A DNA stretch of 64,000 nt from Hofstenia miamia (lineage: Eukaryota; Xenacoelomorpha; Acoela): NCBI GenBank assembly GCA_004352715.1, contig SCFE01000061.1, forward strand, positions 208,786-272,785. The letters are read 5' to 3'. A program made the position numbers and the translations under genes. The first letter of the stretch is position 1, and every line of letters begins with the position of its first letter. Under the pieces are notes generated by a model. It was not told where the DNA came from. It saw only the letters and a list, made by a program, of their open reading frames with translations, and did no database searches. Below, in pieces: positions 13,501-24,420 of the stretch.

Positions 13501-15390
13501 ACACTGTGCAACACCAAAGTGTCATATTCGTTAAATAATTATTGTTCATTATCATTTCTGTGAAAAATAAAAATAAGTGAAAGGTCTCCATGACTTTTTT
13601 GTAAATATAACATTTAATAACTTGAATTGCTCTTTTTTGAACCATTGAAACATTACTTTTCTTTATATAATTTTCAAAAAGGGTGGGTCTCTGAAAGTTT
13701 TATTTTTAGCACAGCTATGTAGACTTTCATACAGAGACGCGATAATCTGAAAAATTATATTTCTATAGTTGAGTATTGTTAGAACAATGTATATATGATC
13801 ATGTAAATCAGTTGTTACCTCAAAAACGGGTTTAGATTATTATTTTTTCTTAAGGCTTGAAATAGGAAAGCTATCCAAAAGTTAGAAAATTATGTTGAGG
13901 GGTCCTTATATTTCACGTCTCTAATATTAGCTTGACAAAAAACACATAAGGTAATGAAAAAGGATAAATTGGACACTACCGGTTACTGGGTTAAAACGGA
14001 AAATATGAGGAAGTAAGCCAGCAATTTTAAATCAGAAACCAATTATAAACATAGCTCATTATTTGCGCATGCAGCAAGAGATAAATAATCTCAACAATAC
14101 ACTTGAAGTTATCGTTTTTTACACAAAAGTGATGGAAATTGTTAAATGCACAAACTTTTTCTCACATCACTGCGTGCATAATTACGCATGTTTAAGGAAT
14201 ATTTGTATATCATCGAAAATTTCCTTGCTAAAAATTATCTTATGAAAAATTGACTTCTAAGAAATTGAAAATTATAAATAATTAGGATAGTTCATGTCAA
14301 TGGTGACAGGCCCTGTATATTTATTAACATATTGAGTATTTTTTTAATAAGTTAAGCGTAATTTTGTTGTCGATGTTACCAATACAAAAAATTATATTCA
14401 ACAGCAATAACGAATTTGATAAAAATAATTGTTTTTTAGCATTTCTGTCTCACAAAATGGAATATTCTATTTATAAATTTATAGTGTTTCACATTATGAA
14501 TTAATTGAAGCATCATTGCACTATCCGTGCACTTTTTTCAAACTTAATTTTTAATACTTCTGTTTGAGAGAATCTGATATGATTCAAACCTTGTATTAAT
14601 GAGATGTTAATATTAGATCATAGCGGAAAATACATGTATGACATGAGTTAATCTTCATGAACATGAAAACATTTAAAAGTAATTTCCTTTATGATAATTG
14701 ACTTATAGATAACCCTAATTATCAACGTTAAGTACTTATTGCCTATTGAGTTAACGTAAAGTATTGATTTTCAAGCATTGTTCAAAACTGCGCGAATAGG
14801 TTATCATTCAGCTACATACATTGTTTAATTGGTCCATGCACGAAATACGTTTTTATTGTAGTGTATTCATGTCTTTGCTCACTTGTCTGGAAATTTTAGT
14901 TTGCACAGTTTCACACATTCCCAAATACGATGTTTCCTTTTATTAAAGGAGCATTACACGCTCTCACATGTTGCATAAGTTGATCACAGTTTTAAATCCC
15001 ATATCCGCAAATATAATCTTAACAAAATTTAGCTATTTAGTAACCGTTTTGTAAAATATCTTGAAATGATTAAAGTTACATATATTTCCAAGTGATAAAA
15101 TTGATTTTTAATGAAGACTGCAAATCGGTTACCATAAAGTTTTTGCTCTGTTTTTTAGGTTTGTATCTTTGAGTTTTCATAGTTCATCCATAATTTCTCC
15201 TAGCAGTAGTTTGTGTATTAAATGTTTGCCATTTGTCAAATGCGCAATTTACAATCAAAAAACTATTTTCTTAAGAAATACTTGTGGTATCTGACTTACG
15301 GCAATATTTTCTACAAATTCATATGAAAAAATAATACAAAGTTTCCTTGTGCATGCTAAACGCCACGGGATAGCAAACTATAAATATTGG

Positions 15391-15428
<38 letters not shown>

Positions 15429-18400
15429 TATTATTAGGAGAGTGAACCAGATCGCTTATTTGTTGGCAGACTTACTAATCAAATTCAGAAATCTGATTTG
15501 AAAGAGTATTTTGAGCAGTTTGGTGTAGTGTCTGACGTGTACTATCCTGAAATTAATCGCGGTTATGCATTCGTTACATTCGCTGATCCTACTGTTGCTA
15601 CTGCAGTGCTCAAAATGAATCATATTTTAAAGGTAACTATTCTCATAATTTAGTTTCATTCCTTATATGCCGGTAGAAATGACAACATTTTTGATAATAT
15701 AGAAATAATCAAATAGGCATTTCTGTTAAATACATCATTTTACAAATTACTCTATAAAATCCTACTGACTATTTGAAGTCGAAACTTGCTACGCAATGAT
15801 TTGCTCTCATCACTACTCGAACGATGACATAATTTAGAGAATGGTTTGTTTTATTAGGATGTTATATTTAAATAGATGTCGCTTTGAGCGAACCAAAATA
15901 CTTTCCTTTTTCTGTTATAAACTGTTCTCTCTTAAGAACTTGAATCTCATATCTTGATGATGGTGTCCCATCAAACTTGAAACTCTTTTGACAGAACATT
16001 TGAAAACTTTGATCAATAATGCTATGTACTTTTCTGAGGAAATCTGAAGTTCTACGTGTGTCAGAAAGTTTGACGTGCTGTGTGTACTTGGTATTCGCGA
16101 CTACAATTTCTTTTCCAATCTCTTAGCATTTTGTGGACAGAAAACTTAGCTGTCGTGATATTTTTGAATCGCTGCTCTGCTGGGATGAGGACACTATAAC
16201 AGCGTATTTTCATTAAATTACGATATTCCATTATGGATTTGCACAAAATATTATTATGCATATATATTATCTTAAGTAAACTATGGATATACACAGATAT
16301 CCTTCACAGTTTTTACATTGAGACATAGAAAAGTGTATAAATTTCAACATGCGAGCTTTGAATTGTATTTTAAATCATATACATGATTCGTATAATTTAT
16401 GCATCGGAATTCGTAATGATACAAGTGACCTCATCAATTGTTACTTTGGATATTATATTATTTAGGTTTAATTAGACTTACTTCGTAAAAACCAGTTTTT
16501 ATTGAAGAAACCCAAATCATTCATTTGGATATTTTCTTTATAGCCTCCCGTAACTTGTTGCTATACTCTGAAGCCACAGAAAAACTCTATTAGGAGTGAA
16601 ATTCGATTTTGAAAAGAAAATGTTTTTGCTGAATTTCATATTCATTATGCGAAATTAATTTGTTATTTTAAATGAAGCATTACCAATTTTTCAACTAAAA
16701 TTGAATTTCTGAGAAAACAGTTTTGCATAAAATCACCCCATTTTTCAGATTTTATCATTAATGTTAATGAGTTCAGAATACTAATCAATTCAAACTTTTA
16801 ATAAATCTAGGTTTTTAAATTCTTCATTCTGTATTTTTGCAATTTCTTGTATATTTTCATTCTAACCAATTGTTAATCAATGATATATACTGTGTATGTA
16901 AATGTGTTTCAATTTAGCTAGAAAATATTTTTGGTATTTTGTCAATAACACATTGATATTTTTTCAATGAATTCCTAGTTCATTGGAAAATTCATTATTG
17001 CATCATGTCTACTAAAAAATTACTTTAAAATCGTACACCCTATTGAAAATTCCGATTGAATTTTAAGAATAATTTAGGATGTCAATCTCTTTGTCAACGT
17101 TGCTGATCCTAAGCAAGCAAAGCAGAACGATACACTTTCATTTCGTCCCAATCAGCAGAATGTATTTGGGGGAAGACAAGCGATGCAACCAAATAAGCAC
17201 ATGGAAAATCGTTATCCCGTTTCACCCAACAATTTTTCCAACACTTTCAATCCTTACGATTCACGGATGCGTATGAATTCTATTTTAATTTTAATTTACC
17301 TTTTTCAACTGAATTAAAAAAATCAAACAAATTAAACAAAAGTGCCATCAAATGAAACGCATGTCTTTTCATGAAAGCAGTTTAAACAAAGTTGAAGCAA
17401 ATTAAACAAATATTTTAAAAAATTTGTGGCTAAAACGGTATTGCAGAAATATCAATATTTTTTAACTGAAACCACAAACTGCTGGAAAAATCAAATCAGC
17501 AGAATGCGTTCGCGGAGAAGACTTCATTTATTTAGCCAACATTTTGTGCGGTAATAAGTGTTCAGCATACAATATTGTACGTGGACAGTTTGCGCATACT
17601 CTGCCACGAGGAGGGAACCATTCACAGAGGATTGATGATGAGGTTCGGAGAACATTAATTCAATTTCGTTTTGATATGATATCGCAATTATTAACCCAGT
17701 CTTTTCCAGTAATGACGTTGCCAAATGTACAAGCTGGTTCAATTTCACAATGTCTTATATATCACAATGTTCAAACAGGAATGTTATTTGAACTTTAGTC
17801 CTATAAACCTTTTTACGTTTAATTTCGAACAAGATAGTTTTTTTTTGAAAGAGAAATTTAATTTCGAACGAGAGAATTTGATATTATCGAAATAGAAACA
17901 ATACAAACAAATGCAAGTATTGTGTTAATGTAAAATTATAAAATGTAAAAATAATGCAATGTGTCTTATCGTCCAGTTGGAAGATCCTCTCCATTTCTTA
18001 CCTTGCCAATGTTCTCCTGAATGTTATTAAATACCCTTGTAATTTATGAAATGCAGCGTGTGGGACTGACTGTGCATGTGCAACTTTCGAGTGCGGTCGG
18101 GATCGTTTTGCATCCATTGTTTCTCCTTGAGCCGTTAATGCTTCCTCGCTTTTTCGATAAACACGTTTCACACCAGCTTTGAATGCGCTCTAGTACCATA
18201 CATAGATATCATACGCATTGTACGTACGGTAGTTATGTGTGACCTGGAAACATTACTAGGTAAGTATGGGTTACTTTGCTGCTTGAACCTACTATATACA
18301 AAAAGGTGATGTCTTTGTACGTAAGTAGATTACCTAATTTGTTCGGAATGTAATATCTCTCGTTCGAAATTAAACTTCACTTGTTCGAAGTTAAGGTTTA

Positions 18401-20064
18401 GATTTGTTTACATAGGTATCTCGTTTATTATTGTTATTATGTTTAGTAAATTTTTGTTGAATTCTAGTGCTGTTGTTGATTGTATATATATTAATTAAGT
18501 TAACTTAATGTTAATATTTGTGTTATTGTTGATTAAATATAATAATGATTTAGAGCCCATATGTTAAATTTGCGTGGAATTAGTTTAAATTAATTTCACA
18601 GAAAGGCATGTGTTTAATTTACTTGCACTTTTGTTTAATTTGCAATCACGGAAAGCAGTGTTTAATTTGTTTGCACTTCTGTTTAGTTTGCTTGTATTTT
18701 TGTTTAATTCAGCCGAGAAAAAGGATAATATTTGGTTACTTCAGTATTATGTCCGATAGTTTGTTTAGTAGTACACTGTTGCGGAGATGTGTATTTGTTT
18801 AGGGCAATCCTTTGAAATGATCCTGTTTTGACAGATGAAGTTATGTTAGTATTGAGAAAATAATTATTTGTTTTGTCTAAATTAAGCCTCTGTTTTATAA
18901 AGTCGAAATCTACCTGCAAGATAGTCCCTCATGGATATTAGGAATTTCGAATCGACTACTGACAATTCGAATATTAAGACCATACAGAAACTACAACCAC
19001 TTCACTGCTAGTCTAAAACAGTTTAACACTCTATCTAGTATGATTAAAAAAACAAGCATGCATTCAAAACAATATATTAAAAAATCATACGAATTTTGCT
19101 TGACAAAATGAATTTCTCTGCAAAATTCGATTCGCTTGCAACTATTCATCAGCCTGAACCGTGGCCAAGGTGAAGGAAATGACTATTTTATTATTAGCTA
19201 TGGTAGTAGAGGGCGCGGGTGTATTAATTTTTTTGAAGAGACCCATAGTTTATAATAGTTATGTATCACCATTTAGAGAAATATTAACATCAAGCAGGTT
19301 ATTTAATGCGGTAATTTTTTCAGATTAACTCAAACTGTAAACTGCATTTTGACAGACTATAAAGTGAAATTTGGCCTGCGGCAGATGTTAATAAATTTTT
19401 AAGCACCTGCGTTCGCTTGTTGCTTCGAGCGGCGATTGGTTTTTTTGCGGCCACGAAACAATCACTGGGTTGATTTCTCTCAAACTAAAGGTGAGAAGTC
19501 TCCTGATAATTTACTTCCAAAAATGAAAGGGTTTTACGAAATGATTAAAAAAAGTCGTTATTGTTATGTACCAAAGTCATGAATGAGTTATAATTTAACT
19601 ATAGTATTTAAAAAACAATCCGCCTCGCAAAATAATATAATTGAAAAACAACTCACTTTATTAGAGAATAGTGGCCACTTTTTGACAACTGAAAAAATCT
19701 GCGCATTGTGTTGTGTGACGTGCGCTGGATAAAAAATTTTCCAAGTCCCGTGAGTATTATGAGCACACCTTAATAGGCAATATTGAATAAGTAAGAATTT
19801 CATTTGTTCTATTTTCATTTAGCATCTACAAGTCAAGTTCGTGGGTTTGGAAGTAGTCCTGGTGGTAATAACAGTGGCCATAGTTATACATTCACACCTG
19901 ATATGTTAAACGCAATGGCCAAGATGATGACCACCGCCGTTGCGCAGGCGGTGCAAGGTAATCCCCAAACAGACTATTGGAATCCGGTGCAAGGAAATAA
20001 TGGTCCACCAAGTAATAATCCCAATTACAGAGATTGGGCAGACGATTCCAACATGCGTTATTAA
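8454..20064 (+). CDS. TARDBP: TDP-43 (TAR DNA-binding protein 43 / TBPH), complete coding gene
   Basis: Six coding exons (8454-8709, 9566-9741, 11021-11161, 15438-15632, 17078-17270, 19823-20064) join to 1203 nt, 400 aa, with phases 1,0,0,0,1 all matching. Domains: N-terminal oligomerisation fold 1-80; bipartite NLS about 88-104 (KRK...KTKR); RRM1 about 114-187 with RNP2 LIVLGL and RNP1 RGFGFIRC; RRM2 about 197-270 with RNP2 LFVGRL and RNP1 RGYAFVTF; then an N/Q/P/S-rich tail whose segment 346-365 (TPDMLNAMAKMMTTAVAQAV) matches the conserved amphipathic helix of the TDP-43 tail. The family binds UG-rich RNA and controls splicing, mRNA stability and transport, mainly in the nucleus. Human TDP-43 is 414 aa. 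Oddities: the last RNP1 position of RRM1 is Cys rather than Phe, and the tail is poorer in Gly than in vertebrates. The start is chosen by alignment of SDYIIVADCDND with the family N-terminus. Confidence 0.95.
9566..9741 (+). CDS. TARDBP: TARDBP coding exon 2 (NLS and start of RRM1)
   Basis: Acceptor TTTCTGTTTAG; starts by completing His86, then NKRKIEDIE, the NLS, then DLIVLGLPYSLSTDELRNYF (RRM1 RNP2 and helix 1). Ends ...GLCE at 9741, donor GTAAAT, phase 0. Confidence 0.93.
10544..10740. repeat. (AT)n microsatellite with internal 133-N gap
   Basis: Alternating AT on both sides of Ns at 10588-10720, inside TARDBP intron 2. Confidence 0.95.
11021..11161 (+). CDS. TARDBP: TARDBP coding exon 3 (rest of RRM1)
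   Basis: Acceptor TAATCTTTAG; 47 codons with SRGFGFIRC and GEREVVIKRPHSK, equal to the second half of RRM1 and its exit strand. Donor GTTAGC. Direct joining of exon 2 gives an RRM1 one residue longer than the vertebrate one between helix 1 and RNP1. Confidence 0.92.
11390..11760 (-). pseudogene. LINE ORF2 C-terminal fragment
   Basis: Minus-strand frames read LLYASSCYCPSRA, MERLQKCAFKLI and YKDALLKYCTLP, the pattern found after the reverse transcriptase domain of Jockey/CR1/RTE-type LINEs (xYasxxW...lErlQkraxRlI...y.daL....lP). Two overlapping frames show frameshifts. It lies in TARDBP intron 3. Confidence 0.6.
12330..13510 (+). pseudogene. piggyBac-like (PGBD) transposase pseudogene
   Basis: Frame-shifted pieces in order: KAFLKIKRYLHSANNE..MINADRSF; HQHLAVDEIILKYY (12955-12995), the first catalytic Asp block (SVDEqMipf); PHCLKQFIRLK and VRFGYTLSAMSAYDGYMYSF, the KPirfGfK...dGYvydf block; KKYYYPLIMRGVQIDVNSWT with SQLSFTRE, the third-domain DDE segment; then RFDG..H and CDKCSITLCN, a cysteine cluster like the C-terminal zinc-binding domain. 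Many stops make it dead. Terminal repeats and TTAA duplications were not established. It lies within TARDBP intron 3. Confidence 0.78.
13511..15391. other. TARDBP intron 3, no recognisable element
   Basis: AT-rich, frequently stopped frames on both strands. No terminal repeats or coding motifs seen. Confidence 0.5.
15392..15425. repeat. (AT)n microsatellite next to TARDBP exon 4
   Basis: About 34 bases of alternating TA end only 12 bases before the exon 4 acceptor, so length variation here could affect the polypyrimidine/branch region. Confidence 0.95.
15438..15632 (+). CDS. TARDBP: TARDBP coding exon 4 (RRM2)
   Basis: Acceptor TTTATTATTAG just after an (AT)n tract; 65 codons with DRLFVGRL, YFEQFGVVSDVYYP and RGYAFVTFADP. 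Donor GTAACT, phase 0. Confidence 0.94.
15633..17077. other. TARDBP intron 4
   Basis: No mobile element or conserved coding motif recognised. A 77-codon minus frame at 16061-16294 has no family resemblance and is likely chance. Confidence 0.5.
17078..17270 (+). CDS. TARDBP: TARDBP coding exon 5 (last RRM2 strand, start of tail)
   Basis: Acceptor AATTTAG; VNLFVNVADPK completes RRM2, followed by an N/Q/P-rich stretch with NVFGGRQAMQPNK. Ends DSRM plus one base, donor GTATGA. Reading on into the intron would add only about a dozen codons before a stop. Confidence 0.9.
17520..17798 (+). pseudogene. IS630/Tc1-type transposase N-terminal fragment
   Basis: The frame contains YNIVRGQFAHTLPRGGNHSQ, RIDDEVRRTL, LLTQSFP and SISQCL, a pattern of HTH-linker sequences seen in IS630-Tc1-mariner transposases (RGG..KiDdEi...L and the ...lP....SIsqcL.. 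segment). No DDE catalytic part follows because another element interrupts. Confidence 0.4.
17806..18398. mobile_element. Nested TA-target MITE, 593 bp
   Basis: The left end AACCTTTTTACG...TTTAATTTCGAACAAG with a second copy TTTAATTTCGAACGAGAGA (about 17858) is mirrored on the right by TCTCTCGTTCGAAATTAAA (18358) and CTTGTTCGAAGTTAAGGTT. TA flanks both ends (17804-17805, 18399-18400). It sits inside the IS630-type element, so it is the younger insertion. No transposase recognised. Confidence 0.7.
18725..19822. other. Remainder of TARDBP intron 5
   Basis: No gene or element recognised. Ends at the exon 6 acceptor TTTCATTTAG. Confidence 0.5.
19823..20064 (+). CDS. TARDBP: TARDBP coding exon 6 (C-terminal tail and stop)
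   Basis: Acceptor TTTCATTTAG; starts by completing Pro321. It contains RGFGSSPGGNN, the helix-forming MLNAMAKMMTTAVAQAV, then W- and N/P-rich sequence ending NMRY and TAA at 20062-20064. Confidence 0.92.
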
Positions 20065-20099
20065 TTTTATCCTGTTAGTTTGAAATCATTTGAATGCTG

Positions 20100-20105
20100 A
20101 ATAAA
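20100..20105 (+). terminator. TARDBP: Putative TARDBP polyadenylation signal AATAAA
   Basis: AATAAA lies 36 bases after the stop codon and is followed by T-rich sequence. Further downstream signals are possible. No obvious UG-rich TDP-43 autoregulatory element is visible in the next 600 bases. Confidence 0.6.
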
Positions 20106-20765
20106 TGTTTATTTTGTTATATAATTTAAAAGAAATGTTTAAATATTTTATCTTAAAAAATATACAAAAGTGGCTTCGGAAATTTTTTTCTTTGTTTTCC
20201 AGGAAAATTTTGGAAAATACTGTTTCATTATCTTAGCTGAAATTGAAAAGAGTCATATTCGTGTTTCTATGTTCACATGCTCGCCACTTAAATTGTCAAT
20301 GTCACAAAGCATTGTTCTTAAGTCAAATTCTCAGGTTTTAATTTGACTATGAAAAATAATCTTTAAATAAATGAACGTGTGCAAACGTTTTAATAAAATT
20401 CTTGGTTACCTAAATATGGAAATATTTTTATAGAATAGAATTTCTTACTGTAATACATTGGCATAATTTAACATCTCAACAAAAACTGCTAAGACTACAC
20501 TTAATGCGTCAATAATAACATGAAGTACAAAACAATAAAACACAAAAACATGAATGCAGAATTTAGTTTACCCAGTTTATTACTACTTATTTTAACGAAT
20601 GATATTTTTTGGAAAACTGAAATCCTTCCCCTGCCGTAGAACCGATTTTAGGGATATGTTGCTTATCATTGATTTAACTTTTAAATTTCCTACGTACGGG
20701 CTCTAAAATTTGTGAAAAACATATTTGTTCATGTGAAACACCTGTTGATGAAATAGGTACCCATG
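20106..20765. other. TARDBP downstream region
   Basis: AT-rich, no recognised gene; may include longer 3' UTR forms. Confidence 0.5.
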
Positions 20766-20994
20766 GTTTATCTTGCAAGAAGAGTGCTGGTAGGTTTAGC
20801 CGACATAGTCACCTAAATGGTTTTTAAACGCACAATAGGTACTGCCGGTTACAATTCTGTTTTAGAGCCACCAGGTTTATGTCGAAGCGATGGGAAACGA
20901 CCAGACGGAATGACCTTAATACCCTGGTCTCGCGGACAATCTCTCGTGTGGGACTTCACCGTTGTGGATTCACTGGCGCCTAGTCGCATTTGTC
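20766..20994 (+). pseudogene. Retroelement Pol C-terminal fragment, cut by a gap
   Basis: The plus frame from 20817 reads [20 protein letters not shown] then [20 protein letters not shown] and LAPSRIC up to the N run. The GKRPDG-(L/M)TLIPW-xxGxxLxWD-x(5)-TLAxS pattern recurs after the reverse transcriptase domain in retroelement polyproteins of many invertebrate genomes. The rest is lost in the 279-N gap at 20995-21273. Clade cannot be assigned. Confidence 0.6.
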
Positions 20995-21273
20995 NNNNNN
21001 NNNNNNNNNNNNNNNNNNNNNNNNNNNNNNNNNNNNNNNNNNNNNNNNNNNNNNNNNNNNNNNNNNNNNNNNNNNNNNNNNNNNNNNNNNNNNNNNNNNN
21101 NNNNNNNNNNNNNNNNNNNNNNNNNNNNNNNNNNNNNNNNNNNNNNNNNNNNNNNNNNNNNNNNNNNNNNNNNNNNNNNNNNNNNNNNNNNNNNNNNNNN
21201 NNNNNNNNNNNNNNNNNNNNNNNNNNNNNNNNNNNNNNNNNNNNNNNNNNNNNNNNNNNNNNNNNNNNNNNNN
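20995..21273. other. Assembly gap (279 N)
   Basis: Unknown sequence interrupting a retroelement fragment. Confidence 1.
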
Positions 21274-21449
21274 TATAGAAGACATATTTGGCTAAAAAGG
21301 GGTTGCATGTGTCGGTAGTTATTGTAGTAAATGATTGTCAATTACATTCGTTTCTAGCCTCAAGATGCTGTGATTTTAAATCAAGTTTAAGATCGTTTTA
21401 ATGTTGGCATTGTGGAATTAACTGATAAATTGGAAGTTGCCTCATATAT

Positions 21450-21830
21450 TCCTGTAGAAAACAAAGCTTCTTGATATTGGTTCTAACATGCGCTTTTTTT
21501 GAAACTCATTTGTACTTATGTGTTCATTATTTGATGTTTGGTAGTAAACGTTGATTAATAAATCTATTGGTAAATTATTCCATAGTTTAATTGTTGAGTT
21601 TAAAAATGGGAACATTATGAATTACCACACAATATTCTGCTTTTACAGTAGTCCGCTCATTCGTGTTACATTGTTTCTTCTCTGCTTTCCGATGAACACA
21701 ACAAACCGCCTAGTTTCGTATAGCGGATTACAAAGCCATGCAAAGGTGATAATTGGAATCGCAAATTTTGCATTGATAAGAGGCATAACTTCGTCTTTGG
21801 TTTAAGATGACCTACTTATTTACTTAGAAA
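21450..21830 (-). pseudogene. LINE 3'-terminal ORF2 fragment
   Basis: The minus frame reads FLNSTIKLWNNLPIDLL, matching the near-terminal F..S....LWN.LP motif of LINE ORF2 proteins, preceded by a broken stretch with RRSYAS. Frame shifts and stops are present. Confidence 0.45.
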
Positions 21831-24420
21831 TAATTGTGGAAGTTGTTCAGACATGTTCTCAAATTTTTTCCCGGCGTTCCAGATAAAAGCGTATATTTGT
21901 CACATTCAGAAATAATTCTAAAGCACAAAAATTGTTTTTTAAAATATGTAGATTAATATCTAATATTTTCAGTAAACGTGAAGGAATTTTAAAGATTTTA
22001 GAAAATCACCAATCATTAATGATTTTAGTATACTTTTCATAGGAATATAAGTGATTAGGTAGCATAGATATTTCTATAAACTAGCATAAAATTATCCATA
22101 ATAAAGATATATCTGTTATAACAAAACTTTCAATGAGATTTTGCAATTTATAAATCGTTATTGATTAAACTTGCTTCCTTTAATTCTACATAAATGGATT
22201 CCATAATTCTTAGTTGAAAATTATCAATTCCCTTGAATAACACTTTATATGTGAATGTCATGTAACAGTTCTATAGCTGATTGAAGTTTGTTGACTCATT
22301 TTTGTTAGTAAATTTCTTTAAGTCTTGCCAATGTATTGTGCGACATAGTTGCAAGTAATTTCATAGATAATTTGGAAAGGTTTTCAATATTGGATTCAAT
22401 CTGATTCTATATTGGATAAATATAAGATAAGATAATCTATATTCATTTGAATTTTTTACAATAGCGTCATTAACTACTATGTACAAAAAGAATGAATAAA
22501 CAATCTAACAAAACGTTGATTATTTGACTATTTTTAAACCAGTTACACCATACTAATAATGCTTCTTTAAGATAGTCTTGCAATGCGAGCACTCTGTTTG
22601 GTATATTTAATAGTTCGCAGTTTATTGTCTATTTCTATTCTGGAGAGCTCATTACCATCAAATTTCACTATTCTCAGCAAAATATCAAATATTGAATCTC
22701 CATCCAATGCAGCAATAAAACCATCGAACGTCAACACTACCAAAAACGTGTTACGAGCAAGGGATTTTGGGTAATTTTTCTAGTACCGAAATCATTTCAT
22801 CGAAGGCAACGCAATATTATAAGTCTTGACAATTTTGAAGGCCTTTGGATTGAAATTCATAATTCGATAAAAATTCATTTTTAAATAAGTGTCATACTAA
22901 TTAATTTTCACAACAATTTGAGAATGAAATGTAACTGGGATCCTCAAAAAATAAAGCATTGATTGCAAAAGGATAAATATTTTTTTAATACTCTTATTTT
23001 AAAAACCGCAAATTCTAACATTCCTCTAAGCATTGCCTGAAAATAATGTGGATTTCTTATGATACTTCCTTAAACATCCGTTGTTGAGGAAAAAAATCGT
23101 TGCTACTAAGTTTTCGGAAAATGAAGAATAACAAAAGCTTTAACTTCTCGGTTTTTGTAAATAAGTCATCATTAAAATTTATTCCAACACGCCGAAAATT
23201 TTACTCTATATATAAATAGCTAAAAAAAATTCGAATATTGAATATATTAAACACGAATAGAGAAAATTATCGAAATAAAAGAGTAGAGGAAGATTCATTA
23301 AGCAAGTCAAAATCGTTTATTTAAACAAATGCAGATTCTAAACGACGTTAATACAACACCAATTATGAAATTTCCAATATCTTAAGGCAAATATTCACAA
23401 ATCTAGGTAATAATAAATGTGCTGACGTATAATTCCAGGACATTTACTGTGGTAAAATAAGATAAAAACTTCTATTGAATAACAGATTAAAATCTATCAT
23501 AAAAATGTATCTGCAGTAAAATTTCATTGATACTTCAGCCCTCGCGGGCCTGCTGCGGGACCTGAACCCGACTCGATCGGAATTATTTACTACCCGAACA
23601 CTACATAATCCTAAAATTTGCCATCCAAATCCGAAGCATCGACTTTGATTCGAAATATTTACCGTTATGGTTCTCTCTCCAATCATTTAATGATAAGTTC
23701 AAAAGCAATTCATTGCTATTTCTTAACGTCTTGGATCTTTCTCAAATCAAAAGGTGATTAACTTCAGTTACTTTTCGAATAATATATCTATGCTTTGCAC
23801 CCGAATTCGACCTGATTCGAAAACCGAATCTGGTTGGGCTTAATTGGGTACTCGTTGTCACTCTCTAGTTTGGTGGAAACTTGTACGCTTGGAAAATATT
23901 TAAGATAGCATTTGCAATTAAAAGATCGCATTTAACTATATGAAAGATAAAGGAAAAAAAAATAATTGGAATTCGGCTAACCAAGAGAAATAACATATTT
24001 AAATTACAAAAGAATTCAATCCACCAAGATTAATCAATGAAGAAGAAAATACTGTTTTTGAAATCCTAGAATGTGTTTAACATTATATTTGTATATTGAT
24101 TTTATGCACAAAGGATTTTTAAAAAATATTTTATTTTATTTTATAGATATATTATATACATTCTATAGCGCCTCTATTTTCTATCAAATTTATATTTATG
24201 TTTATTAAACAGGTTCACAAACGCTTTTCTGCGAAAATGTCTATTAAATGTTAAAGTCACACTGATCACTTTAAATCGTGAAAGTGTGTTAGAAGAAGAA
24301 AAATCTATATACAGAATTACTGATAACAAAGTCTGAAAGCGTCAAGAAAGTAATACAAAACTAAACAAAAAAGAAAACAACGAATATTTACAAATAAAAA
24401 GTGGTTAACTTGGGCTATGA
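21831..24420. other. Non-coding region, one GC-richer island at 23530-23880
   Basis: No gene recognised. At 23530-23880 repeated CCCGA/TCGGG words and a right edge GTTGTCACTCTCTAG look like ends of a hAT-type MITE, but I could not pair its termini. Confidence 0.4.

Larger units (their letters stand above)
17299..18724 (+). mobile_element. IS630/Tc1-type element with long subterminal repeats
   Basis: The ends read CCTTTTTCAACTGAATTAAA on the left and its approximate inverse on the right (ending AATTCAGCCGAGAAAAAGG). Inside both ends the motif AATTAAACAAAAGTGC is iterated in inverted orientation over about 110-150 bp. TA occurs at 17297-17298 and one base beyond the right end. The plus frame at 17520-17800 encodes an N-terminal transposase-like piece. 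A second element is inserted at 17806-18398. The element lies in TARDBP intron 5. Confidence 0.65.

Noticed and set aside
18608-18919. Frames rich in LHFCLICN-type repeats
   Set aside because: Produced by the subterminal repeat array of the IS630-type element.
22570-22780. Minus-strand open stretch with DGDSIFDILLRIVKFDGN
   Set aside because: About 65 codons, attractive composition, but no splice sites or known motif; not enough to call an exon.
23530-23880. Possible complete hAT MITE (GC-rich island)
   Set aside because: The ends do not pair as inverted repeats and no 8-bp duplication was found.
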